The position numbers were made by a program, and so were the translations under genes. Under the pieces are notes generated by a model. The model saw only the letters and a program-made list of their open reading frames with translations, did not search any database and was not told the origin of the DNA. 21,989 nt of DNA from NCBI GenBank assembly GCA_905250885.1, contig CAJNOQ010002965.1, positions 1 through 21,989 of the forward strand, in the 5' to 3' direction. The DNA is from Didymodactylos carnosus. Lineage: Eukaryota; Rotifera; Eurotatoria; Philodinida; Philodinidae. Shown in pieces: positions 1-8,160 of this stretch (position 1 is its first letter; each line of letters opens with the position of its first letter).

Positions 1-2
1 CC

Positions 3-306
3 AACTTATCATCACTCGACAATGTTCTACAAGAATTAGTAATGCACATTAATGATAAACATCATCGTAATGATTTTCTTAATATCCTTCGACAAAACAA
101 GCGTTCATTTGACACCTCAAAAATGACCCGAGCAAACACCAAGATTCATCATACCATCAACACTGGTGATCACCCACCAACAAGTGTTCGACCATATTAT
201 AGGACGGTTCAACAAAGAAAAGAAATGCAACAGGAAGTGGGAAAACTACTCGATCAAGGTATTATTCGACCATCCAACTCACCATGGTCGTCTCCAGTGT
301 TGTTAA
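3..306 (+). pseudogene. Gypsy-type pol fragment: N-terminal end of reverse transcriptase
   Basis: The plus-strand frame is open from the window edge, so the fragment continues upstream of it. Near residues 50-95 of the methionine-started ORF at position 42 it shows the hallmark entry to a Ty3/gypsy reverse transcriptase: a VRPYYRT block, a charged helix (QQRKEMQQEVGKLL), then DQGIIRPSNSPWSSPVLL. In the family this stretch precedes the first catalytic aspartate region. Homology stops right after SSPVLL, where the reading becomes KLKPFCC and the frame ends at 359. The palm motif (YxDD), RNase H and integrase are absent. The downstream neighbour is the gag-protease half of a similar element on the opposite strand, so the two are joined tail to tail. 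This is a truncated, rearranged retrotransposon remnant; its family placement rests on recognised motifs, not on a search. Confidence 0.85.
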
Positions 307-505
307 AGTTGAAGCCTTTTTGTTGTTCATCTGAATATTTAACTTTGGACATTTTTTAAAATCTGGTAAAAATAAGGAGTAGCAGATGAGATCGGCACCT
401 GCATTTCGTATTCTTTCTTCTGCGAGGCGAACATCGACCGAGCCCACATCAAGAAACGGTGTTATTGTAGTTCCGCCTTGTGGGTGATTGATCTCAACTT
501 GGTTT
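306..505 (-). pseudogene. Post-protease linker of the gypsy-type polyprotein (fragment)
   Basis: Directly after the protease on the minus strand, the same frame continues past an in-frame TAA near 506-508. It then reads VEINHPQGGTTITPFLDVGS and a lysine-rich stretch up to about position 306. I infer this is the spacer that joins protease to reverse transcriptase in this lineage, because it follows the protease collinearly and has no other explanation. It ends where the plus-strand reverse transcriptase fragment begins, which places the rearrangement junction near 300-312. Independent function is not expected. It could instead be unrelated DNA that happens to be open. Confidence 0.5.
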
Positions 506-915
506 TAACCAATATTCACGTTCACATTATTTGAGTTACACCGGTCCGTACCAAGAACTAACTTAGCACCTAATGAAGCGACAATAAGGACTGTGATGAC
601 AGTGGTAATATCATTGATAGTGACACTTAATTCAACTATACCATTGACCATAATATTGGTTCGTCCATCACCGAGTGTCGCAGTTGTTTGAATTGGTGGA
701 TGCATAATATTATCAAATTCAGCTTATGAAATGAAGGCTGTAGTAGCCCCCGTATCAACCGTTGCGTGAATTGATTGACCATTGACGAGTGTATCAATTA
801 TAATAAGTGATGGATGAGATTGTGGAAAGAAAGTTCGACCATCACACACGCCCCCTAGTAGTTTTTTGAGCAATTTTTGTACTGATAATGGTCCATACCA
901 CCACATGACCAACAC
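506..915 (-). pseudogene. Retrotransposon aspartic protease (retropepsin-like), broken
   Basis: On the minus strand the active-site block reads HATVDTGATTAFIS, which carries the D-T/S-G triad of retropepsin-like proteases that cut Gag-Pol polyproteins. An in-frame TAA (724-726) follows directly. The same frame then resumes with a Gly/Asn-rich sheet region and ends in VLGTDRCNSNNVNVN. This matches the usual second conserved block near the protease C terminus, where these elements commonly have LGxDWL or LGxDWC. The fold is therefore nearly complete but interrupted by a stop codon after the catalytic motif. A second stop lies at its end (506-508). The protease lies downstream of the zinc-knuckle region and in a different frame from it, so at least one frameshift separates them. 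Inactive remnant. Confidence 0.85.
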
Positions 916-1055
916 TCACCATACGTTTTCTCGTTGTTGGTGTGTTGCGTTCGAGGTGGACCGTGTTGTGGATAACGAGGTTGCTGTGATGAGTAGTTGT
1001 ATCGTTGTGGTGGAATTGAAGAAGATTGTTCTTGTTGCATGATAGGATGTTGCAT
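852..1055 (-). pseudogene. Gag nucleocapsid region with one zinc knuckle (fragment)
   Basis: The minus-strand frame encodes a Gln/Pro/Tyr-rich stretch followed by CWSCGGMDHYQYKNC. This resembles the retroviral zinc knuckle CX2CX4HX4C that binds genomic RNA. However, the last spacing is X5 instead of X4, so the finger is either diverged or damaged. The segment sits between the capsid-like region (1135-1692) and the protease (506-915), which is the expected gag order. It is in a different reading frame from both, so frameshifts flank it on each side. The flanking Gln-rich composition is typical of gag C termini in invertebrate gypsy elements. Confidence 0.7.
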
Positions 1056-1134
1056 TGTTCTTGTTGATATATTTCTGTAATGATCAAACGATGTGGTAGC
1101 TTTCTGTTAAATTTTTTCCTCTTCTTGTCATTTA

Positions 1135-1692
1135 TCATACTTGATACGAGCTTGGATCTTCAGTAGTGTCCGGGCTTTTTAAATCCATATGTAGTTGAGC
1201 TGCTGCATTGAGCCCTTTCGTAAGATGTTTGAGTCGAGTTTCCTCATCCATGTATTTATTAACTTTTGAACAGAGTTTAAGGACATTGTGGCAGTAGGCA
1301 ATTGCCAACTCATTTGGTTGTCGCCGTCGATTATAGAGTTTTTGTTCTAATTGAAAGTGATCGGTACCAGTTACAAGTGTAAAGTAAGTCATTAATTTGT
1401 TTTTTAGTGTGTCCCAATTATCAATTGTATCTTTGTGTGTGTCGTACCATAGTTTAGCATTGCCCTTTAGGAGATCAATAACCACCGATAGCCGTTGAGC
1501 ATCGTCTAGTTGGAGTTGATCACATTTGAAGCTAAAGTCGTCAATCCAGTCTGAGACCTCTTGTGAAGTCGATCCAGAGAACGGAGTTGAATCAAGTAGT
1601 TGATTGAGTCGTTTGGATTGTAGCTGTTCGGCAGCGTTTTCCCTGAGGCTGGGTCCAGCCTTCATGAGAAGAGGTGGTGTCGACTGCGACAA
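1135..1692 (-). pseudogene. Retrotransposon Gag, capsid-like region
   Basis: This is the longest convincing ORF in the window, about 185 codons on the minus strand. It shows the layout of the Retrotrans_gag family: a predicted helical region with DWIDDFSFKCDQLQLDD, the hallmark LLKGNAKLWYDTHKD..W motif near residues 75-95, then FQLEQKLYNRRRQ and a C-terminal LKHLTKGL block. Gag forms the virus-like particle that packages element RNA in the cytoplasm. No ATG opens the frame: an upstream TAA lies about nine codons before the TTG at 1692, and the first methionine is ten codons in (LLMKAG). Initiation may therefore have been lost. The frame ends prematurely at 1135 (TGA) before the zinc knuckle. 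The better preservation here than in the second element suggests a more recent insertion. Confidence 0.88.
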
Positions 1693-1719
1693 TAGAGCTG
1701 TTGTTGATGGTCCAGTTTA

Positions 1720-1974
1720 ATATCCAAAGACGAATATAACCGATACACTCACACTTTATTATAAAAAATCAGCAACTATATATAGGTTTATGAACAATGC
1801 ATTAGATATGGTAATGTCCGAGTTAAAGGAAATTCCCCAGACAGAATAGGGAGAAAACCCATCATTCAAAAGAAAGGAAAGAAACAGATAGAGAAAGTTA
1901 CATCAGAAAGTTACAGGGAAATCTCTGACGTGTTTTTCTATGGGTTTTCTGGAAAACTCCAGTTTTCATCCAGT
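1720..1974 (-). promoter_or_regulatory. Probable 5' LTR/leader of the first gypsy-type element
   Basis: On the minus strand, upstream of gag, there is a TATA-like CTATATATAG at 1776-1785. An AATAAA lies about 18 bases downstream of it (1755-1760). A TATA box closely followed by a polyadenylation signal is the usual core of an LTR. A short tandem repeat of TGTAACTTTCT occurs near 1896-1917. I could not fix the LTR borders or a convincing primer-binding site, and no second LTR is visible. Calling this an LTR is an inference from position and signals. The segment abuts an inverted-repeat element at 1975. Confidence 0.4.
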
Positions 1975-2271
1975 CACATTACGATCCCCCGAAAAAATGA
2001 TCCGATCGAGCTCAAAATTTTACCACAGATACTTCAAATCCTATCTCAGATTCGATCTTTCTATTTTTGAAAAATATGCTTTCTTTGTCGAGATATTCGG
2101 AGAATACTGAAAATCCCATATAAAAAACTGGTTTTTCACTTTGAAAACCTTCTCACGCCGAAAGTTGAGATCGAAAATGCTTTAAAAATAAAGGAACCTG
2201 AGATAGAGTCTGAAGTATCTGTGGTAAAATTTTGAGCTCGATCGGACCATTTTTTCGAGGGTCGTAATGTG
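1975..2271. mobile_element. MITE-like element with about 74-bp terminal inverted repeats
   Basis: The left arm at 1975-2048 begins CACATTACGATCCC and includes GATCGAGCTCAAAATTTTAC. It is repeated in reverse complement at 2198-2271, with only a few mismatches. The inner parts remain partly complementary towards a centre near 2123, so the whole unit could fold into one hairpin. No coding capacity is evident; the ORFs across it are shadows. I found no convincing target-site duplication. It lies immediately upstream of the gypsy-type leader, so it may have inserted near or into that element. The superfamily is not assigned. Confidence 0.75.
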
Positions 2272-2778
2272 TGCCAATTGAAGGGACTATTAAAAAACGC
2301 ATAGTGAGAAAAACACATATTGTACACACATTGGCTCTGTTTTTCAGAGCATTTGCGGCAATGCTTATATCTCTAAGAAAGCTAATCGGAAAATTCTGGA
2401 AAACATCCATTTTTGAAGAGCACACCTTCTTCTATCATGCTATATATAAGAAAAAGTTTGAATATATAGGAAAGGAGAGAAAAATTTACGAACCTAAAAA
2501 TTGAGATTTTCTAGGGTTTGAAGGAAAAACTTAAAAGCTTCTTCATTTTTTCAAGGAAGGTCATGGAGAGCCGGAAGTGGTCTCATTTTATAGCATAGAC
2601 TTTCCTCTACATTAGACTATGTTCAGCTCAAAATGACAATTTTTTTGCAAAAAAAGAGGGAGAAACCTCATGGACTTACCCAGTAAATCCATTTTAGACT
2701 CCATGTAAAGAAAACAATAAAAAAAACATTAAAATTAAAAGAATCGATGTTAAGAAATTATTCTGGATATTCAATTTC
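2272..2778. other. Unassigned AT-rich stretch
   Basis: I see no supported gene here. A short plus-strand frame (2271-2504) has no recognisable motif and begins inside the neighbouring terminal repeat. The stretch holds poly-A/T runs and no clear repeat structure. Confidence 0.5.
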
Positions 2779-3034
2779 TTTGAAAATATATTCTACTTTT
2801 AGTTTTCAATTTGTCCACATACGAATTCGTGGGTGATTTTTCAAGTTTCAACAGCGTCGCTGAATTTGTGCAAAATCGACGATTTTCTGGAAAATACAAA
2901 TTCATTTTATGAAAAGTGGAATTCCTGAAAATTCCTGGAAATCACATTTCCGGAAACGTAGAAAATTACTAGTAAATTCGTATATGGACGAATTGAAAAT
3001 CGTTTTTTAATTTCTATAACGTATTTTCAAGTTT
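2779..3034. mobile_element. Short imperfect inverted-repeat (fold-back) unit
   Basis: The block TTTTCAATTTGTCCACATACGAAT near 2803-2828 is matched in reverse complement near 2975-2999 (AATTCGTATATGGACGAATTGAAAA). Weaker complementarity continues outward to about 2779 and 3034, where both ends carry a TTGAAAATA-type block. Nothing codes for protein inside it. The arms differ at several positions, so it is an older copy than the element at 1975. No target duplication was identified. Confidence 0.6.
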
Positions 3035-3619
3035 CCAGTGCATCTCTCTTATAAACACGTAATTTTTAAAAAGAAGAGGACATTTCACTAAGAAGTATCG
3101 TTCACCATGACTAGAAAACTTTTCAGTCACTAAAATATAACGAATGATTCAATAAATAAATCACCCAATATTCCAGTCAGTTTTTCCTGACATGACTCTT
3201 CCACGCGAGATTTCCGATAGTTTTCCATAATACAAATTTAGGTATTTTTTCTGAAAGAACACACTTGCACAGCTATTTGCCAGTATGTGGTAGGTGATGG
3301 GTGTCAGTAGATGGATGAAAGCAGTATGCGAGTGGGTACGAAAAGTAGTCTCATACACAAGATACGTGAATCACCTGGTATGAAACTAGATAAGTTACTT
3401 TATTGGCACACGCTGAGTAGGGGTGGAACAGTTCCAGTTCAGTTCTTTCGAACGGAAACTGCATACTAGTTGTTCAAGAATTCAAAACCAAATAAAACCA
3501 GCGAAACCAGATACATTGACTTTGTTTAGTCAGTCGATAGAGAAATGTTTTCTCTTTCAATCTACACAAGGCCGACTTTCCTAGCTTGTTCCATTCAGGA
3601 GCTATAAGCGTTTTTCTAG
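3035..3619. other. Unassigned stretch
   Basis: No gene, RNA or clear repeat is supported. The 65-codon minus-strand frame at 3161-3358 shows no family motif and normal AT-rich composition, so it is treated as chance. Confidence 0.5.
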
Positions 3620-3798
3620 GAGTGGCAATGTTTATTTTCAGTTTCAAAGTCATTATTTTATTATATTATAAAGTCATTATTTTAAGATTTTCGAAATATC
3701 TACTCCGCAAACCATTTAGTAGGAAAAAGTTGAATTTTTAAAAATCTTAATATAATGAATTTATCTCGCTTTGAAACTGAAAATAAACATTGCCACTC
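3620..3798. mobile_element. 179-bp MITE-like hairpin with perfect 30-bp terminal inverted repeats
   Basis: The bases at 3620-3649 (GAGTGGCAATGTTTATTTTC and the next ten) are exactly the reverse complement of 3769-3798. The interior is also partly self-complementary. It includes a tandem copy of AAAGTCATTATTTTA in the left half (3646-3660 and about 3671-3685), which explains the asymmetry. The unit is far too short to code for a transposase, so it would depend on an enzyme supplied elsewhere. Perfect arms suggest recent activity or strong conservation. No target-site duplication is evident at its borders. Confidence 0.8.
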
Positions 3799-3902
3799 GA
3801 CTCAGCGTGGCCGATTACCACCATGTCGACCTATTTTGCCATTAGACCCGATGTGGCCGATTACGTATTTTCCAATCGATTTCAAGACTATCTGAAGTTA
3901 CT

Positions 3903-4020
3903 GGATACCAGTCCTAAGATTCAAGGAAATCGGATACCAGGCTCGAACCACTGAAAATCAAGTTCTCATTTGACCCCATTTTGAAGAGGACGCTTTGGAT
4001 TACCTGTCCATGAAGAAAAT
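3903..4020. repeat. Dispersed repeat, copy 1 (pairs with 8792-8912)
   Basis: This segment is a diverged direct copy of 8792-8912. The best conserved block is CCCATTTTGAAGAGGAC, followed by a shared but substituted tail. Upstream, the AAATC..GATA and GAAAATCAA blocks also align in order. At copy 2 the segment forms the right half of an inverted-repeat element, whereas here no opposite arm is seen, so this copy is probably a truncated relative. Just upstream, GTGGCCGATTAC occurs twice (3807-3818 and 3853-3864). Confidence 0.6.
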
Positions 4021-4568
4021 CGAAAGTATTTGCACCTGAAGTTTATCAGCTATGAGTTGGTTTTTCAAAGGTCTCCTCGGAAACCTACTTTAAAAAGGTA
4101 TTTTGGAATTGACATCTTTATAAAAAAATTGAAGAACGAATTTTGAGTTCTTGAGAGCTGCAGAACAGAATTTGAGTTCTCTATTTGAGACTAATGAAGA
4201 ACCATATTCTCATTGATTTTTCAGTTCTTTGAAAAACCGAAGAACACGGTTTTTCTAGAGTGTATATTGGTGTTGGAAGTATTCCTAATTTGAAGTCTAA
4301 TAATAACAGCATCAAAGATAATTTTTAAAATTAATAGGATAATGGCAGAATGGATCTCGGATATAAAAAGGAGGCAGGAAAGATCTCAGAAAAATAATTT
4401 TGTCTGTTTCTGCATAAAAGATTTTTGAAAAAGACACTCTGCTCCATTCTATCGTTGTTACTCTTTCTCTCCTCGATTACTGCAGCATTTAACAAAACCT
4501 TTCGCAACACCATTTAGATTTACATTGAGCGAAAAAAATAGCTATATGGTATAATAAAGTCAAAGGGG
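4021..4568. other. Unassigned stretch
   Basis: Low-complexity GAAGAAC/GAGTTCT alternation occurs at 4130-4250. A 60-codon minus-strand frame at 4331-4513 has no recognisable motif. Nothing else is supported. Confidence 0.45.
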
Positions 4569-4573
4569 ATACG
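4569..4573. repeat. Target-site duplication ATACG, left copy
   Basis: ATACG directly precedes the left CACAGTG terminus and is repeated directly after the right terminus (5385-5389). This is what a 5-bp staggered insertion would leave. Confidence 0.7.
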
Positions 4574-5384
4574 CACAGTGGGCAATCACATGGAAATTAG
4601 GTGGAAAAATGAAAGTTACTCTTTTAATGATTTAAATAATGTTTTATATATACTAGCCAGTGGCCAATTTAATGGTGAAAAATATTTGATCCAAATGCTT
4701 TAAGTGGTCGAGATGGGTAAGTCACAATTTTTTGCAATTTTTGCTACAACTCGACGAAAATCCTTTTCTCTTGCCGAATAGGCAGTCACTTAAAAATTGT
4801 AACATATATATTCTGGAAGCTGCGCAGTTGGGCTATTGATTCATAAAACGATTTTTGTCCGAACGGGTTGCGAAAAGGAAAGAACATGATTTTTATCTGC
4901 ACGGGATGTCTTTCGGAAACATGCGCCCAGTAAAGGGGGCACGCCATCCACATCCAAGCTCTGTTTTCAATGAAACTTTCAGCAATTGTTCCTCTGTATG
5001 TGGCACGTCTAGATGGAATGCTCAAACTTGCCCAAACATTTCTGGGCGAAGTTGTAGACTTTACAAAAATCCTGGATTTTTATCGTTTTCGAGGCCGGTG
5101 GTTTTTATATCGTTAGAAAAGAGATCTGGAGGCCTACATATAATTGTTTTATAGCTTTCTGAGTACGGATGATTCAATGGACTTATTTAAAAAATTCTAA
5201 ACTGGTTTTGCAAGGGTTTTCTATAGACCGGATCTCTGGAAAGCCCTTAAAACATGGATTTTGAACTTTGTAAGTGACCCCATTAGAAAGAACACACTCG
5301 AAAACCTAGGAAAACATATCTGAGAGATCTTTTCGGCGCTTTAAAATCCAATGTCCACATGCCTAGGCAAAATTGCCCACTGTG
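4574..5384. mobile_element. 811-bp non-autonomous DNA transposon with CACAGTGGGCAAT termini and 5-bp TSD
   Basis: The left end reads CACAGTGGGCAAT (4574-4586) and the right end is its exact reverse complement (5372-5384). Both are flanked by ATACG. The first seven bases equal the consensus heptamer of V(D)J recombination signals. A 5-bp duplication is characteristic of Transib and RAG-type transposases, though other superfamilies also use CAC termini. The interior is somewhat GC-richer than its surroundings. It holds short frames (a 99-codon plus-strand frame at 4855-5154, a 79-codon minus-strand frame) that match no transposase I recognise. It is therefore most likely a deleted or non-autonomous copy. 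No clear nonamer was found at 12 or 23 bp. Superfamily assignment is an inference from termini and TSD only. Confidence 0.75.
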
Positions 5385-5389
5385 ATACG
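5385..5389. repeat. Target-site duplication ATACG, right copy
   Basis: Matches 4569-4573 and abuts the right CACTGTG terminus. Confidence 0.7.
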
Positions 5390-5444
5390 TACTGTATAAT
5401 ATAGCTGTAACGACGAGATCACAACGTGGTCAAGACACATATTT

Positions 5445-5842
5445 TCATCCGCGATCATCATTTATACATTCTTTTTCCTTTTGTTTTGCGAGATCTCTTA
5501 TGCAGAAACGGATAAATTTATTTTTCCGATGTCTTTTCTGTCCTCTTTTTATATGTGGGATCCATTCTACTAATTTTCCGAGATCATTTATTTTCTCGTC
5601 TAATAAATATACAGTTTTTAGAGAATTAAATTCTCTATCGTCTGGCATATAATAGAAATTCTTTTATAAATATGAAAGTGATAGGAACTGCATTGACATT
5701 TAGTGCAATTTATTCTGGTCTCCCCATTAGTTGCAACCCGAGAGCTCTAATCTTATAAATGATTTGTGTAAATTTTCTACAGTATTTCTAAATGATGGAT
5801 CTTGAGTAAAAGAGACAGGATAGATGCTGGATGATTATGACG
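5445..5842 (-). pseudogene. Decayed continuation of the second LTR retrotransposon (uncertain)
   Basis: This lies downstream, on the minus strand, of the gag remnant. Near 5690-5740 one frame reads INCTKCQ..YHF, which could be a worn zinc knuckle. A 67-codon basic frame at 5445-5648 is open but matches nothing I recognise. Position suggests gag C terminus or early pol, but motif support is weak. No protease or reverse transcriptase block was seen before the CACAGTG element begins, so the element is truncated here. Confidence 0.3.
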
Positions 5843-6432
5843 CAAGAGTAGTAGAATCTGATGATGCTTGCAAGATATGATAGTCAATTAATTGCTGGTC
5901 AGCTTAGTACAGCTGTACTATTTCCAATAATTTTTCAGGTGTAAGAACACCTAGACCATTAATTTTTTCTAATAAAGAGATTTTCATACCATTTTTAAGT
6001 AGATCTAGTTGTTGTTCCGATGATAATTTCGGATCATATTAGTGACATAATTTTTTAATATCATTATAATACTTAATAAATTTCCCATCATGATGTTGTT
6101 TTTCGGGTTAATAATTGTTGAAAAATAGCTGTACAAGTAGGTTCTGGTGATGGTGGATAATTGACACGCAATGCTGTTTTAAAAATAGCCCACGTGGTTA
6201 TTTACTCTACTTGTGTCATATACCATTTTAAAGCTTCATCAGTTAGAAATTGTACTGACCGTTTAAGTTGTTGTGATTTATCGAAATTTCATGCAAAAAA
6301 TTTTACATGTAACAGTTTTAACCGGTCATCGATATTTTCGTTCTTCTGGCCAGAAAATTTTGGAAAATCTTTAATAATGGCATCCAACATTAAATCATCA
6401 GTGTTGATCATTGTGACAGTATTATTGGTCAT
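5843..6432 (-). pseudogene. Gag pseudogene of a second LTR retrotransposon
   Basis: Reading the minus strand from an ATG at 6432 gives a Gag-like protein. There is an acidic start (TDDLMLDAIIKDFPKFSG), a DEALKWY block equivalent to the LxGxAxxWY hallmark of retrotransposon gag, and a C-terminal helical region ending near LGVLTPEKLLEI. The frame is broken by in-frame stops at 6289-6291 and 6202-6204. A frameshift lies near 6095, and more stops follow, at least two at positions where CAA would be expected. The start follows a primer-binding-site-like sequence and an LTR by about 20-30 bases, which supports the call. It belongs to a different lineage from the gag at 1135-1692, since the two share little sequence beyond the hallmark. 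The 162-codon plus-strand ORF over this region is its antisense shadow. Confidence 0.8.
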
Positions 6433-6449
6433 GGACCGTGTAGCTGCTA

Positions 6450-6462
6450 TAGTTCGGCACCA
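6450..6462 (-). other. Primer-binding-site-like sequence
   Basis: One base after the putative LTR end, the minus strand reads TGGTGCCGAAC. This begins with TGG, as expected where the CCA end of a tRNA primes minus-strand synthesis. It resembles the TGGCGCC-type sites of many LTR elements. The exact tRNA was not determined. Confidence 0.6.
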
Positions 6463-6463
6463 T

Positions 6464-6676
6464 TGTTATACCCATCTCATTTTAGTCGAACAACACAACA
6501 GAAAAAACAAAAAACTGTCCCTCTACTGCAGAGAAAATCTCACAATATATAGATGTAAGAGAGAGAGAGAAAAGAATCTGAACACAATGAATGTAGCTAT
6601 GATAAGAGAAGGAATGATGACAAAGAGAATGCTGGTGGGAGAGTCATGACTTATGTCAGTAACGACTGACATAACA
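6464..6676 (-). mobile_element. 213-bp LTR of the second retrotransposon
   Basis: On the minus strand the segment begins TGTTATGTCAG and ends GGGTATAACA. It thus has TG..CA ends within short inverted termini (TGTTA/TAACA). It carries a TATA-like TATATATTG motif near 6540-6552 and a GA-rich tract at about 6555-6575. Its first bases form a perfect 10-bp stem with a 4-base loop (6651-6674). The LTR is followed in order by a primer-binding-site-like sequence and gag, so this is the 5' LTR. No matching 3' LTR was found in the window, and the other flank of the target duplication is therefore missing. Confidence 0.75.
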
Positions 6677-7056
6677 TGGTAAAAAGCCTGAAAGGATTTG
6701 GGCGTGATATAAAAATCGGCCATTAACGCTCAGGTCAGAAAAAATGCGCAAAAGCTGATGATCATTCAATAATGCTCATTTCAAGGTCGTTTTTATGACA
6801 TTAGCTTTCTATTTTCTATCTTTCCTAGCCAAAATACCCAAAAATCGAAAATCTTACAACTCAAAAGAAGTCGTAGACACTTGAAAGTGTGTTAGTGAAC
6901 GCTTTATAAATACGTTTTTTGTTCACTGTAATTTTTTTGTAGAAAGGTTTTTAAAGTGGGCCTCTACGTGGCGGAAGGGAGATAACGTGTATTCTGATGG
7001 CTGCTCCTCTTAATCTTCAGGGTGAATGGCTAACTATCTCACACACATAATTTTTT
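6677..7056. other. Unassigned stretch
   Basis: No gene or repeat is supported. The stretch continues the AT-rich background between the LTR and a series of small hairpins. Confidence 0.45.
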
Positions 7057-7078
7057 TAATTATCTCATAAGATAATTA
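7057..7078. repeat. Small perfect hairpin, 9-bp stem
   Basis: TAATTATCT at 7057-7065 pairs with AGATAATTA at 7070-7078 around a 4-base loop. AT-rich; may be chance or part of a larger repeat. Confidence 0.5.
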
Positions 7079-7174
7079 TTTTTGAATTATGAACGTTTCA
7101 CTCCGAAATCATGCGTTGTAGTGCGAGAAAACTTCTGTTTTTACGCACTATATTAAAACTCGTATAACTCAAGA

Positions 7175-7216
7175 ACCAAACGCACTACAAATCTTTTACT
7201 TTGTAGTGCGTTTGGT
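7175..7216. repeat. Perfect 17-bp hairpin with 8-base loop
   Basis: ACCAAACGCACTACAAA (7175-7191) is the exact reverse complement of 7200-7216, with loop TCTTTTAC. Related blocks (GTAGTGCG and TACGCACTA) occur just upstream near 7118-7150, so the hairpin is part of a local repeat family. No TSD was seen. It could be the tip of a short fold-back element or a structured RNA; nothing discriminates between these. Confidence 0.7.
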
Positions 7217-7222
7217 GCTACA

Positions 7223-7378
7223 TCCAATTAATGACCAATATTTATATCACTTTTAATAATGATCATACAATGACTAATAAACGAGGTCATAACTAGGCCA
7301 TTTTCTACCATTAATCGGTCATTAATTGATCATTCTTCTGTCATATCATTAATTGGCCATTAATGGCTCATTAATATC
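7223..7378. repeat. Degenerate CATTAAT-rich repeat
   Basis: Variants of GGTCATTAATTG, GGCCATTAATGG and GCTCATTAATATC recur irregularly every 10-25 bases, most densely at 7308-7378. The pattern reads as a decayed AT-rich simple repeat rather than a set of binding sites. Confidence 0.5.
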
Positions 7379-8160
7379 TCATTTGCATTCACCTAGGTAT
7401 AACGGTTTTTTTAACAAAACTTTAAATATTGAGACAATTAAACTGACAATTTTAAACATTTTTTCATTCCACTTACTTTTCATCTACAGAGCAGTCGCAT
7501 TCCAGAACCTTATTACTGCCTTAATACTGTCTTTCTTATAACTACTGTTTCGTCATAGTTAGTAGCCCTAATATCTTTAAGAGCCATTGCACCTAAGCCA
7601 CGACCTATTACAGCGGAGTAGTCTTCAATCGGTGTTTTCAAAACTTTTCCAAAGTAGGGGGCTCTTGTAGACAAAACATTTTAATGAACTTTTGTAAAAG
7701 GCGCAAATCAAAAAGTTGTATCGTTGCTGAGATATTGATATGTTACGAAAAGCCCCGAAAAACGCAGATTCCGCCATCTTGAAAATTTGCCAACTTTAAA
7801 CTCTTGTGATTCAACAAGTAACAACAGGTTACTTAATCTTGGAGATCTCCCCATAAATAGTAGACAGTGTGAGCTACAAAACCATGCAACCGCGAGCTCA
7901 AAACATGCTTTCGTTATTTTGTAACAGATGGCGCACTAAGAGCCCAAATCCAGAAAAGCCTGAATTGTGTTGTAGCACCCATCTGAAACAAAGTCGACCG
8001 TAAGACTTTCAACCATATTTCCAAATAGATTATATGCCAAGGTATATTTGGTAACAGTCTGACGGTCTCTGGTGCTTTCGTTTTCAATACAGACGCCTTG
8101 AAAGTTACAATTTTGCCCAAAAATGACCATTTTGGGCGATTTTTAGAAATGATTTTATTC
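7379..8160. other. Unassigned stretch with one short hairpin
   Basis: The overlapping minus-strand frames at 7914-8162 contain no recognisable domain. GCCCAAAA (8115-8122) pairs with TTTTGGGC (8130-8137). The phrasing near 7640-7760 resembles non-autonomous transposon interiors, but I found no terminal repeats and do not call an element. Confidence 0.4.

Noticed and set aside
262..447. Minus-strand ORF over the gypsy junction as a separate gene
   Set aside because: Its first part is the post-protease linker in frame with the protease; the rest is antisense of the reverse transcriptase fragment.
4574..4620. A complete recombination signal (heptamer, 12/23 spacer, nonamer) at the element ends
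   Set aside because: Only the heptamer matches. An A-rich stretch lies near 23 bp on the left end but not on the right, so no nonamer claim is made.
4855..5154. 99-codon ORF inside the CACAGTG element as a transposase
   Set aside because: No DDE, zinc-finger or other transposase motif is visible, and an overlapping antisense frame is open too. It is treated as a chance frame.
6161..6649. 162-codon plus-strand ORF, second longest in the window
   Set aside because: It is antisense to the LTR and gag pseudogene of the second retrotransposon, which show clear family features on the minus strand. Its own product has no motif.
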